Assembly (NCBI RefSeq): GCF_019392335.1
Contig: NZ_JAHXRQ010000001.1
Location: 248,001 to 312,000, forward strand
DNA: 64,000 nucleotides
Source of the DNA: Mameliella sp. CS4
GTDB lineage: Bacteria; Pseudomonadota; Alphaproteobacteria; Rhodobacterales; Rhodobacteraceae
Direction: 5' to 3'
Part shown: positions 8,041 through 16,033 of the stretch, piece by piece
Layout of the letters: the number at the start of each line of letters is the position of its first letter
Position numbering within the stretch: the first letter of the stretch is position 1
The notes under the pieces: generated by a model
What the model was told of the DNA's origin: nothing
Database searches by the model: none
The model's input: the letters and a program-made list of their open reading frames with translations, nothing else
Program-made: the position numbers and the translations under genes

Positions 8041-8790
8041 TCACAGTTTCTCCAGCGTCTTGTCAATCCAGGCGAGGAAGCCGCGCGGCTCTTCGGCGAC
8101 CGGTTCGAGGAAGGGCGCCAGCACATCGACCTCTCCCTGCCAGCCGTCCTTAGGCCGTGGCGGCAGGTACTTGTTGACGGGCTTCGTGCCCTGTTCCGGC
8201 ATCAGGTCGATGCCGCCGCGCTCGGCCACCAAACGCGAGACATCGCTATCGGGATCCGAAAGGTCCCCGAAATGCCGGGCGCCCGCCGGGCAGGTCCGGA
8301 CACAGGCGGGGGTGCGGTCCTCCTCTGGGAGGTTTTCATTGTAGATGCGGTCGACGCAGAGCGTGCATTTCTTCATCACCCCCTCGGCCAGGTCCAGTTC
8401 GCGCGCACCATAGGGGCAGGCCCAGGCACAGAGCCCGCAGCCGATGCAGTCACTTTCATTGACCAGCACGATGCCGTCCTCGACCCGCTTGTAACTGGCG
8501 CCCGTGGGGCAGACGGTGACGCAGGGCGCGTCCTCGCAGTGCAGGCAGGACTTTGGGAAATGCACCAGTTGCGCCGGTCCGGTCTCGGGTTGGACCTCAT
8601 AGCTGTGCACGCGATTGAGGAAAGTGCCGGAGGGATCGGCCCCGTAGGGGTCCTGATCGCTGAGCGGCGCGCCGTAATTCTCGGTGTTCCAGCCTTTGCA
8701 GGAGATCACGCAGGCATGGCAGCCGACGCAGGTGTCGAGGTCGATGACCAGCCCGAGGCTGCGGGTGGTCTTTTCCGGAAGGGTCGTCAT
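8041..8790 (-). CDS. soeB: SoeB: iron-sulfur subunit of cytoplasmic sulfite dehydrogenase
   Basis: The 249-residue ferredoxin-like subunit has four Cys clusters of the DmsB/PsrB type, enough for four [4Fe-4S] centres: CVGCHACVISCKGWN (residues about 20-34), CLHCEDAPCVTVCPTGA, CIGCGLCAWACPYGA, and CTLC paired with CVRTCPAGA. It passes electrons from the molybdenum subunit to the SoeC quinone site. There is no signal peptide, as expected for the cytoplasmic SoeABC complex. It is separated from soeA upstream by 118 bp that contain a dispersed repeat, and is coupled to soeC downstream. Confidence 0.87.
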   Translation of the reverse strand: MTTLPEKTTRSLGLVIDLDTCVGCHACVISCKGWNTENYGAPLSDQDPYGADPSGTFLNRVHSYEVQPETGPAQLVHFPKSCLHCEDAPCVTVCPTGASYKRVEDGIVLVNESDCIGCGLCAWACPYGARELDLAEGVMKKCTLCVDRIYNENLPEEDRTPACVRTCPAGARHFGDLSDPDSDVSRLVAERGGIDLMPEQGTKPVNKYLPPRPKDGWQGEVDVLAPFLEPVAEEPRGFLAWIDKTLEKL

Positions 8791-8876
8791 GTGTGGCCCC
8801 CGTGATCCAGCGGCGCCGCTGACGCGGCACAGGTTGGTTGTGCGGGGGTTCCACCCCCGGTCTCCCTGCGGTCGAC

Positions 8877-8907
8877 TCCCCCGGGAGTATTTTTACAGAG
8901 AAGAAAC
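8877..8907. repeat. TTCTTCTCT...AAATACTCC repeat, copy 2
   Basis: Read on the minus strand it is TTTCTTCTCTGTAAAAATAC followed by TCCCGGGGGA, matching copy 1 at 3622-3650 at all but a few positions. It begins one base after the soeA stop codon (TGA at 8911-8909) and so lies in the soeA-soeB transcript. Confidence 0.75.
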
Positions 8908-8908
8908 A

Positions 8909-11722
8909 TCAGGGTTTGGTCTTCCATGCCAGTTGCTCCGGCCCCTGCCCGACGGGGGAGGCGATTTCGCCGAAGGCCGGTTGGCTTTCCGCGGGCGGAG
9001 GGACCTTTTCGATGCGCGCGCGCAGGTCGAACCAGGCGGCCTGGCCGGTGACCGGGTCGGAGTTGGACCAACGCAGGCCGTCGCCTTTGGGCGGCAAGAG
9101 CTCGTGGATCAGGTGGTTGAGCAGGAACCCCTTGCTGGCCTCGGGCGCGTCGGGTTTCAGCGCCCAGGCGCCCTTGCGCTTGCCGATGGCGTTCCATGTC
9201 CAGATCGTGTTCGGATTGAGTGCGGCCATTTCCATCACTGGCACGGTGATCGCGCCGTGAGGCGAGGTGATGCGCGCCCAGTCGCCGTCTTGCAGGCCGT
9301 GTTCGCGCATCAGGCGGGTCGGCAGGTACATCGGGTTGTGCCCGTGCAACTGCCGCAGCCAGGCGTTCTGTGTGCCCCAGCTGTGGTACATGGCCATCGG
9401 GCGCTGTGTCAGGGCGTGGACCGGGTATGTGTCCGGATCGCCCGCATCGGGCGCATACCAAAGGGGCAGCGGATCGAGTTTTTCTTGAATCTGCTGTCTC
9501 AGGTGGTCGGGCGGCTGGTGGTCTCCGTGTCCCTCGGCGGCGCGTTGGAAACGGCGCAGGGGTTCGACGTAGAGCTGAAAGAGATAGGGGGCGGGCGCGT
9601 CGCAAAGCCCCGTCGTGACCGCCCAGTCCTGGTAGGCGCTGTTCCAGGGTTTGAAATACTGCGCCTCTTCCGGGATGTGCAGCGTGCAGAAGCCGCCGTT
9701 GGCGATATAGCTGTCGATCTGCGCCGCGTTGGGGGCGCCACGCCCGTGGGTGAGGCCGGTGTCGGACATGCGCCAACCTGCCAGTGGGCCGACGCCCGGG
9801 CGACGTTCGTGGCTCTGGATGTAGTCCGCGTAGTCGGCATATTTCGGCGCGCCGTCCTCGTCGACCATGCCCGGCAGGCCCAGCCGCGCGCCAAGGTCCA
9901 GCAGCACCGATTGAAAGCCGCGCACGTCCCGGTCCGGCTGTACCACCGGCCAGCGGATCGCATCCGCCGCCGCGTCCGGTTCAGAGATCGGGCGGTCGAG
10001 CAAGGAGATGCAGTCGTGCCGTTCAAGGTAGGTCGTGTCAGGCAGGATCAGGTCCGCGTAGGCAACCATCTCGGACGAATAGGCATCCGAGTAGATGATG
10101 CGCGGGATCTTGTAGTCGCCACACTCGTCCGTGTCGGTCAGCATCTCCATGACGCCGGAGGTGTTCATCGAGGAATTCCACGCCATGTTCGCCATGTAGA
10201 GGAACAGCGTGTCGATCCGGTAGGGATCGCCCGCGTGCGCGTTGGAGATGACCATGTGCATCAGGCCGTGGGCGGACAGCGGGTTTTCCCAGGTAAAGGC
10301 CTTGTCGATGCGGAGCGGCTCGCCCCCGTCCGACAGGGCCAGGTCCTCGGGGCCCTGCGGATAGCCGAGATGGGGGCCGGGGAGCGGCTGGCCGGGCGTG
10401 GACTGCGCATGAGGGCGCGGGTGCCCATGCGCCGGTTTCGGGTAAGGTGGTTTGAACCGCATGCCGCCGGGCGTTTCAACCGCGCCCAGAAGGATCTGCA
10501 GGATGTGCAGGGCGCGGCAGGTCTGGAACCCGTTGGCATGGGCCGAGATGCCGCGCATGGCATGGATCGCCACCGGGCGGCCCACCATGCGGTCGTGCCG
10601 GTCGCCGCGGAAATCGGTCCAGGGGCGGTCGATCACCATCGGGTCGTCAAAGGCCGCGCGGGCCAGCTCGCCCGCCAGGGCGCGAATGCGTTCGGACGTC
10701 AGGCCACAGCGGTCTGCCACGGACTCTGGCGCGTATTGCGGATCGAGATAGCGCTCTGCGAGCAGGTGCATGACCGAGGTATGGGTGACACCGGCGCGCC
10801 GGACATGACCGGTCAGGTCCGGCGTGATGCCGGGCCTGTCCCAGGCCACCTGCTTGCCCGTGACGCGGTCGATCACTTGCGGCTTGTCGTCCTCATCGCG
10901 CAGGAACAACCCGTGGTCCGGCGATTTCGGATCGCAGTTCAGCAGCACCGGCGCATTGGTGAACCGCGCGAGATAGTCGAGGTCAATCCGCCCGGCCTTC
11001 AGCAGGCAATGGATCAGCGAGAGGATCAACAGCCCGTCGGTCCCCGGCGTGATCCCGATCCAGTCATCCGCAACGGCGTTGTAGCCAGAGCGGATCGGAT
11101 TGACACCGATGACCTTGGCGCCGCGCTCTTTCAGCCGCCCGATCCCCATCTTGATCGGGTTGCTGTCGTGATCCTCTGCCACGCCGAAGAGCAGGAACAG
11201 TTTCGCATGCTCCCAATCGGGCGCGCCGAACTCCCAGAAGGCGCCGCCCATCGTGTAGATGCCCGCCGTCGCCATATTGACGGAACAGAACCCGCCATGC
11301 GCGGCGAAATTCGGTGTGCCATAGGCCTGTGCCCACCAGCCGGTAAAGCTCTGGCTCTGGTCGCGCCCGGTGAAAAAGGCCAGTTTCTCGGGCGCCGTTT
11401 CGCGCAGGGGTTTCAGCCAGTTGACGGCGGTTTCCAGCGCCTCGTCCCAGCTGATTTCCTCGAACTCGCCAGACCCACGCGGGCCGACACGTTTCAGCGG
11501 CGCGCGCAGGCGGGAGGGCGCGTTGTGCTGCATGATCCCCGCGCTGCCCTTGGCGCAAAGCACGCCCTTGTTGACCGGGTGATCACGGTTGCCCTCGATA
11601 TAGGCGACCTTGCCGTCCTTCATGTGCACGTTGATGCCACAGCGGCAGGCGCACATGTAGCAGGTGGTCTTGCGGACTTCGTCCGAGACCCTGGGCGATG
11701 TCTCAACCCGAGGCTGTGCCAT
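8909..11722 (-). CDS. soeA: SoeA: molybdopterin-containing sulfite dehydrogenase catalytic subunit
   Basis: The 937-residue member of the DMSO reductase family oxidises sulfite to sulfate in the SoeABC complex. The N-terminal [4Fe-4S] motif is present (Cys21, Cys24, Cys28, Cys56, in CYMCACRC and KGVLCAKG). A candidate Mo-ligand Cys lies in HGGFCSVNMA near residue 147. The C-terminal third has the molydopterin dinucleotide-binding barrel (GDWARITSPHGAITVPV). There is no twin-arginine signal, which separates SoeA from the exported PsrA, PhsA and DmsA. ATG 11722 follows GAGGGAGGGGAC, a strong ribosome binding site; the frame 12 codons upstream has none. Linkage to xsc and pta is the known Roseobacter arrangement and supports sulfite as substrate. 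Biochemical proof is not available from sequence. Confidence 0.85.
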   Translation of the reverse strand: MAQPRVETSPRVSDEVRKTTCYMCACRCGINVHMKDGKVAYIEGNRDHPVNKGVLCAKGSAGIMQHNAPSRLRAPLKRVGPRGSGEFEEISWDEALETAVNWLKPLRETAPEKLAFFTGRDQSQSFTGWWAQAYGTPNFAAHGGFCSVNMATAGIYTMGGAFWEFGAPDWEHAKLFLLFGVAEDHDSNPIKMGIGRLKERGAKVIGVNPIRSGYNAVADDWIGITPGTDGLLILSLIHCLLKAGRIDLDYLARFTNAPVLLNCDPKSPDHGLFLRDEDDKPQVIDRVTGKQVAWDRPGITPDLTGHVRRAGVTHTSVMHLLAERYLDPQYAPESVADRCGLTSERIRALAGELARAAFDDPMVIDRPWTDFRGDRHDRMVGRPVAIHAMRGISAHANGFQTCRALHILQILLGAVETPGGMRFKPPYPKPAHGHPRPHAQSTPGQPLPGPHLGYPQGPEDLALSDGGEPLRIDKAFTWENPLSAHGLMHMVISNAHAGDPYRIDTLFLYMANMAWNSSMNTSGVMEMLTDTDECGDYKIPRIIYSDAYSSEMVAYADLILPDTTYLERHDCISLLDRPISEPDAAADAIRWPVVQPDRDVRGFQSVLLDLGARLGLPGMVDEDGAPKYADYADYIQSHERRPGVGPLAGWRMSDTGLTHGRGAPNAAQIDSYIANGGFCTLHIPEEAQYFKPWNSAYQDWAVTTGLCDAPAPYLFQLYVEPLRRFQRAAEGHGDHQPPDHLRQQIQEKLDPLPLWYAPDAGDPDTYPVHALTQRPMAMYHSWGTQNAWLRQLHGHNPMYLPTRLMREHGLQDGDWARITSPHGAITVPVMEMAALNPNTIWTWNAIGKRKGAWALKPDAPEASKGFLLNHLIHELLPPKGDGLRWSNSDPVTGQAAWFDLRARIEKVPPPAESQPAFGEIASPVGQGPEQLAWKTKP

Positions 11723-11759
11723 GTCCCCTCCCTCTGGCGCCGTCTGACGGGCGTGCAAG

Positions 11760-11782
11760 TTGATGCATCATTCGTATATCAA
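11760..11782. promoter_or_regulatory. Candidate operator between soeA and pta
   Basis: In the 230-bp divergent gap there is a perfect 10-bp palindrome, TGATGCATCA (11761-11770), inside a longer interrupted inverted repeat TTGAT (11760-11764) ... ATCAA (11778-11782). Its position 40-60 bp upstream of soeA suits a repressor or activator site, for instance of a GntR-type regulator. No regulator gene is in the window, so this is only a candidate. Confidence 0.35.
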
Positions 11783-11952
11783 TTCTGCCGCCCTGCAAGC
11801 CCGGGCAATCAGGGTCCGCTTTTCCGTTCCATTTGGGATGATTTTCCCGGAATGCGCCTCTTGGCAAGACCGGCTTTCCCGGCGCGGTGCGTTGATCTTT
11901 GCCCCCGCCCCGCGCCAAACTCACCTGCATAAACGGGTGGAGGACAGCCGGC

Positions 11953-12804
11953 ATGACATTCCTGGAGCGGGCCTTTGACCGGGCACGGGCGCGGCGGGCG
12001 CGCGTCGTCTTTCCCGAGATCGCAGAGCCGCGCGTGGCGGCAGCCTGTGACAGGCTGCGCAGAGACCGGCTGGCAGAGCCTGTCGGCCTGATCCCGACGA
12101 CGGACGCCCTGATCGCCACCTTGGTCGAGGCGCGCGGCATGAAGGAAGGCCTGGCGCGCCGGATGCTGGACCGCCCGCTGTACCGCGCCGCCGCGATGGT
12201 GGCCGCCGGAGAGGCGGAGGCGATGGTGGCGGGCGCCGATGCGCCGACGCGGCGGGTGATCGAGGCGGCCTCGATCGCCATCGGGCTGGCCGAGGGGGTC
12301 AGCCTGCCGTCTTCCTGTTTTGCCATGCTGATGCCGGACGGGCGCACCCTGATCTTTGCCGATTGCGCGGTGAACCTGGCACCGGATGCCGAGGGGCTGG
12401 CCGCTATCGCACGCGCGTCCGAGCGCACTGCACAGTCCTTGCTGGGCGAGGCGCGCGTGGCGCTTTTGTCCTTTTCCACCGGGACCAGCGGTGCGGGCGA
12501 CAGCGTGGACCGCGTGCGGCGGGCCGCCGAAATGACGGGCTTTGCCGGGCCGGTGCAGGCAGATGCGGCACTGAACCCGGCAATCGCCGCGAAAAAGGGG
12601 CTTGGGACGGGGGATGCCAATGTGCTGGTCTTTCCCGATCTCGATTCCGGCAACATCGGGTACAAGCTGGTGCAGGAACTGGCCGGGGCACAGGCGCTGG
12701 GGCCGATCCTGCAGGGGTTTCGCAAGCCGGTCTGCGACCTGTCGCGCGGCGCCACGGTCGATGACATCGTGGCGGCGACGGCGGTCACGCTGGCGTTGGA
12801 TTGA
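11953..12804 (+). CDS. pta: Pta: phosphate acetyltransferase
   Basis: The 283-residue protein is the short, single-domain Pta type, converting acetyl phosphate and CoA to acetyl-CoA. Family blocks are present: VVFPEIAEPRVAAACDRL at the N-terminus, AAAMVAAGEAEAMVAGADAPTRRVI near residues 76-96, LLSFSTGTSGAGDSVDRV and QADAALNPAIAAKKG. The C-terminus has NVLVFPDLDSGNIGYKLVQEL, the typical phosphotransacetylase signature. ATG 11953 is preceded by GGTGGAGGACAGCCGGC. In sulfonate degradation it takes the acetyl phosphate made by Xsc. It is inverted relative to xsc and soeABC and ends only 4 bp from the ackA end (convergent). That differs from the co-directional xsc-pta order known from other roseobacters. 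Confidence 0.92.
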   Translation: MTFLERAFDRARARRARVVFPEIAEPRVAAACDRLRRDRLAEPVGLIPTTDALIATLVEARGMKEGLARRMLDRPLYRAAAMVAAGEAEAMVAGADAPTRRVIEAASIAIGLAEGVSLPSSCFAMLMPDGRTLIFADCAVNLAPDAEGLAAIARASERTAQSLLGEARVALLSFSTGTSGAGDSVDRVRRAAEMTGFAGPVQADAALNPAIAAKKGLGTGDANVLVFPDLDSGNIGYKLVQELAGAQALGPILQGFRKPVCDLSRGATVDDIVAATAVTLALD

Positions 12805-12808
12805 CCCG

Positions 12809-13963
12809 TCATGCCTGCACCAGGTCCAGCGCCGCGCGGGCGATGACCCGTTCCTCTTCAGCGGGAATGACCCAGGCCGTGACACTGGCATCGTCGCCGT
12901 GCAGACGCGGGGCATTGCGGGCGTTCCTGTCAGCCTCGAAACTGACCCCGGCCCAGCGCAGCCCGTCCAGGATCGCCGCCCGGACACGGGCAGAATTCTC
13001 ACCGATGCCGCCGGTAAAGACGACGGCCTCCAGCCCCTCCATCGCTGAGATCAGGCTGCCCGCGTGGCGCCCTGCCCAATAGGTGAAGTGGTCGATGGCA
13101 AACACGGCTTCGGGACATGCGCTCTCCTCCAGCGCGCGCATGTCCGAGATCCCGCCCGACAAGCCCGCCAGCCCGGCGCGGTTGTTCAGCAGGTCGCGCG
13201 CGCCCTCCACCCCGCGTTCCTCGGCCAACCGCAGGACCGCGTTCGGGTCGATGCTGCCGCACCGCGTGCCCATCGTCAGCCCGTCGGTGGGGGAATAGCC
13301 CATCGTCGTCGCCACGCTCTGTCCGCGCAGGATCGCACAGGCCGAGGCGCCATTGCCCAGGTGAAAGGCCAGGACCCGGTCCAGCAGGCCCCCTGCCAGG
13401 CTTTCCAGCCGCGCGACAAGCCCCGCGTAGCTGAGCCCGTGGAAGCCGAAGCGCCGGATGCCCGCCTCGGCGCAGTCGGGTGGCAGGGCATAGCGTTGCG
13501 CGACCTCTGGAATGCTCGCGTGAAAGCCGGTGTCGAAACAGGCGACCTGCGGCAGGTCGGGCGTCAGGCGGGCCAGCGCCTCCATCGCCGCCAGGTTATG
13601 CGGGTTGTGCAGGGGCGCCAGAGGCGCGCACCGGGCGATCTCGGCCCGCACCGCGGGCGTGACGCGCGCGGGCGCGGCAAGGTTGGGCCCGCCATGCACA
13701 ACGCGGTGTCCGGCCACCCGCAGAGAGGTCATCGCGATGCCCTGCGCCTCCAACGCCTTCAGCAGGGCAGAGAGCGCGGCGCCGTGATCCGGGGCTGTCA
13801 CTGGCTGGCGCAGGGCGCCCATGCGCAACGCTGCATGATGGCCGATCCCGTCGACCCCGCCGCGCAGCACCTCGTGCAGCGCGGCGTCGAAGACCACGCA
13901 TTTGATCGAGGAGGACCCGACGTTCAGGACAAGAACGTCCCCTCCCGCCGGGTCACCCATCAT
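12809..13963 (-). CDS. ackA: AckA: acetate kinase
   Basis: The 384-residue ASKHA-fold kinase interconverts acetyl phosphate plus ADP with acetate plus ATP. The first phosphate-binding block VLVLNVGSSSIKCVVFD is at residues 10-26. RVAGHRVVHGG, CFDTGFHASIPEVAQRYALP, GFHGLSYAG and VFTGGIGENSARVR follow in the family order. ATG 13963 overlaps the xsc stop (ATGA), so the gene is translationally coupled to xsc. It lets the cell draw ATP directly from Xsc-derived acetyl phosphate, in parallel with Pta, which feeds the acetyl group into central metabolism. Confidence 0.92.
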   Translation of the reverse strand: MMGDPAGGDVLVLNVGSSSIKCVVFDAALHEVLRGGVDGIGHHAALRMGALRQPVTAPDHGAALSALLKALEAQGIAMTSLRVAGHRVVHGGPNLAAPARVTPAVRAEIARCAPLAPLHNPHNLAAMEALARLTPDLPQVACFDTGFHASIPEVAQRYALPPDCAEAGIRRFGFHGLSYAGLVARLESLAGGLLDRVLAFHLGNGASACAILRGQSVATTMGYSPTDGLTMGTRCGSIDPNAVLRLAEERGVEGARDLLNNRAGLAGLSGGISDMRALEESACPEAVFAIDHFTYWAGRHAGSLISAMEGLEAVVFTGGIGENSARVRAAILDGLRWAGVSFEADRNARNAPRLHGDDASVTAWVIPAEEERVIARAALDLVQA

Positions 13964-15753
13964 TCCGCCGCTTTGGCCGGGGTCTGGGGGCGCATGTCGG
14001 AGGGGTCGATCCCCGCCACAACGACCGGTTTCTTCATCGCATCGCGGCGGAAGGGTTCGCCCAGCTCCTGGTTGATCATCGCCTCGATCAGCGTGGTCAC
14101 GCCGTTTTCCATCTGGTCGGTGATCGCCTGCGTCAGGGCGGCGGTCAGCTCATCCATCGTGCGGGCCACCACCCCCTTCAACCCGCAGGCCGAGGCGATT
14201 CCGGCATAGCTGACGCTCTCACCCAGTTCCGTGCCGACGAAATTGTCATCGTACCACAGGGTCGAGTTCCGCTTTTCCGCGCCCCACTGGTAGTTGCGGA
14301 AAACGATCTGGGTGATCGCGGGCCACTCACCACGCCCGATGGCTGTCAGTTCCGTGACCGAGATGCCAAAGGCGCCGTCCCCGGCAAAGCCCACGACCGG
14401 CACGTCCGGACAGCCGATCTTGGCCCCGATGATCGAGGGCAGGCCATAACCACAAGGGCCGAACAGGCCGGGCGCCAGGTATTTCCGCCCCTCGTCAAAG
14501 GACGGATAGGCGTTGCCGATGGCGCAGTTGTTGCCGATGTCCGACGAGATGATCGCCTCGCGCGGCAGCGCGCTCTGGATCGCGCGCCATGCCATGCGCG
14601 GGCTCATCCAGTCGGGCTTGTCATCGCGGGCACGCTGATTCCAGCTGGTGCCCGGATCATCGTCCTCGTGGGTCATCCCGGTCAGTTGCTGCGCCCAGCG
14701 CGATTTCGTCTCGGCGATCCTGGCGCGGCGTTCCGCGCGCCCCTCGTCGCCCGCCGTATCGGCCAGCTTGTCGAGAATGCCGCGCGCGACCTTGGCCGCG
14801 TCGCCGATGATGCCCACGCTGACCTTCTTGGTCAGGCCGATGCGGTCGGGGTTGATGTCGACCTGGATCACCTTGGCGTCGTTTGGCCAGTACTCCATGC
14901 CATAGCCAGGCAGGGTCGAGAACGGGTTGAGCCGCGTGCCCAGGGCCAGCACCACGTCGGCGTCGCGGATCAGTTCCATCCCCGCCTTGGAGCCGTTGTA
15001 GCCCAGCGGCCCGGCGAACAGCGGGTGCCCGCCCGGGAAAGCGTCATTGTGCTGGTATCCGACGCAAACCGGCGCCTCCAGCCGTTCGGCCAGCGCCATG
15101 CTGGCGGCGATCCCGCCTTCGGACAGGACCACGCCGGCCCCGTTCAGGATCACCGGGGTCTTTGCCTCCGACAGCAGCGCGGCGGCGGCGGCGACCGAGT
15201 TCTCACCACCCGAGGAGCGCTCGAACAGGATCGGCTCGGGGATCTCGATGTCGACGACCTGAGTCCAGTAGTCGCGCGGCACGTTGATCTGCGCGGGCGC
15301 GCTGGCCAGCTTGGCCTTGGCGATTACGCGGGTCAGCACCTCGGCGATGCGGGAGGGGTCGCGGACCTCTTCCTGGTAGGCGACCATGTCCTCGAACAGT
15401 TTCATCTGTTCGACTTCCTGGAACCCGCCTTGCCCGATGGTCTTGTTCGCGGCCTGCGGCGTGACCAGCAACAGCGGCGTGTGGTTCCAATAGGCGGTTT
15501 TCACGGCGGTGACGAAATTGGTGATGCCCGGCCCGTTCTGGGCGATCATCATGCTCATCTTGCCCGAGGCACGGGTATAGCCATCGGCCATGAACCCGCC
15601 CGAGCCTTCGTGCGCGCAATCCCAGAACATGACGCCCGCCTTGGGGAACAGGTCCGAGATCGGCATGAAGGCCGAGCCGATGATCCCGAAGGCATGTTCG
15701 ATCCCGTGACGCTGAAGCACCTTCACGAAGGCTTCTTCGGTGGTCATTTTCAT
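13960..15753 (-). CDS. xsc: Xsc: sulfoacetaldehyde acetyltransferase
   Basis: The 597-residue thiamine-diphosphate enzyme converts sulfoacetaldehyde and phosphate to acetyl phosphate and sulfite. It is the central step of taurine, isethionate and related C2-sulfonate degradation. Length and sequence match the Xsc family: MTTEEAFVKVLQRHGIEHAF, WDCAHEGSGGFMADGYTRAS, NGPGITNFVTAVKTAYWNHT, and the ThDP/Mg-binding GDGAFGISVTELTAI with the downstream NYQWGAEKRN. ATG 15753 follows TTGGGAGCGCGGCCA on the minus strand; a second ATG two codons later is possible. It heads an operon with ackA. The taurine or isethionate uptake and oxidation genes, and a regulator, are not in the window. Confidence 0.93.
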   Translation of the reverse strand: MKMTTEEAFVKVLQRHGIEHAFGIIGSAFMPISDLFPKAGVMFWDCAHEGSGGFMADGYTRASGKMSMMIAQNGPGITNFVTAVKTAYWNHTPLLLVTPQAANKTIGQGGFQEVEQMKLFEDMVAYQEEVRDPSRIAEVLTRVIAKAKLASAPAQINVPRDYWTQVVDIEIPEPILFERSSGGENSVAAAAALLSEAKTPVILNGAGVVLSEGGIAASMALAERLEAPVCVGYQHNDAFPGGHPLFAGPLGYNGSKAGMELIRDADVVLALGTRLNPFSTLPGYGMEYWPNDAKVIQVDINPDRIGLTKKVSVGIIGDAAKVARGILDKLADTAGDEGRAERRARIAETKSRWAQQLTGMTHEDDDPGTSWNQRARDDKPDWMSPRMAWRAIQSALPREAIISSDIGNNCAIGNAYPSFDEGRKYLAPGLFGPCGYGLPSIIGAKIGCPDVPVVGFAGDGAFGISVTELTAIGRGEWPAITQIVFRNYQWGAEKRNSTLWYDDNFVGTELGESVSYAGIASACGLKGVVARTMDELTAALTQAITDQMENGVTTLIEAMINQELGEPFRRDAMKKPVVVAGIDPSDMRPQTPAKAAE

Positions 15754-15768
15754 TGGCCGCGCTCCCAA

Positions 15769-15803
15769 GGCAAAGGCGCCGGCAGAAGGTGCCGGCGTTT
15801 GCC
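15769..15803 (-). promoter_or_regulatory. Hairpin in the xsc 5' leader
   Basis: The two arms are 15769-15784 (GGCAAAGGCGCCGGCA) and 15790-15803 (TGCCGGCGTTTGCC). They pair over 14 bp with a 2-nt bulge around a GAAGG loop. The structure ends 16 bp upstream of the xsc start and directly precedes its ribosome binding site. It could control translation or transcription, or be an operator. No U-run follows on either strand. Confidence 0.45.
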
Positions 15804-15957
15804 GGGCAATCTACTGGCGGGACGGAGCACCGGATAGGGCCAGTTAGATGGGCGGATTAAGGCCAGAACGCTCTGACTGTTGGGGAGATGATACGAGGTC
15901 CGTGATACATGTGCCGGCAACGACCGACTTGCGGACGAAGGTGACGTAGGAGTTTTG

Positions 15958-16012
15958 GCAGATTAACATCTGCTTCCGTCGGCCTGACAAACTGCTAAGT
16001 CGGCTACATATA
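15958..16012 (+). promoter_or_regulatory. Candidate promoter and operator for the GNAT gene
   Basis: CTGACA (15984-15989) and CATATA (16007-16012) are separated by 17 bp and resemble sigma-70 -35 and -10 boxes in an AT-rich stretch 22 bp before the GNAT start. Just upstream is the 16-bp inverted repeat GCAGAT-TAAC-ATCTGC (15958-15973), placed where an operator could sit. It could also serve the divergent xsc transcript. Confidence 0.4.
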
Positions 16013-16033
16013 TAGAGAGAGGTCTGTTAACCC

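Noticed and set aside
8041..11722. Assignment of soeABC as a DMSO or polysulfide reductase
   Set aside because: The catalytic subunit lacks a Tat signal and the cluster is linked to xsc and pta, which favours the cytoplasmic sulfite dehydrogenase. The alternative is not fully excluded.
8684..11932. 1082-residue plus-strand frame opposite soeA
   Set aside because: Antisense shadow of soeA; the minus strand shows complete molybdopterin-enzyme motifs.
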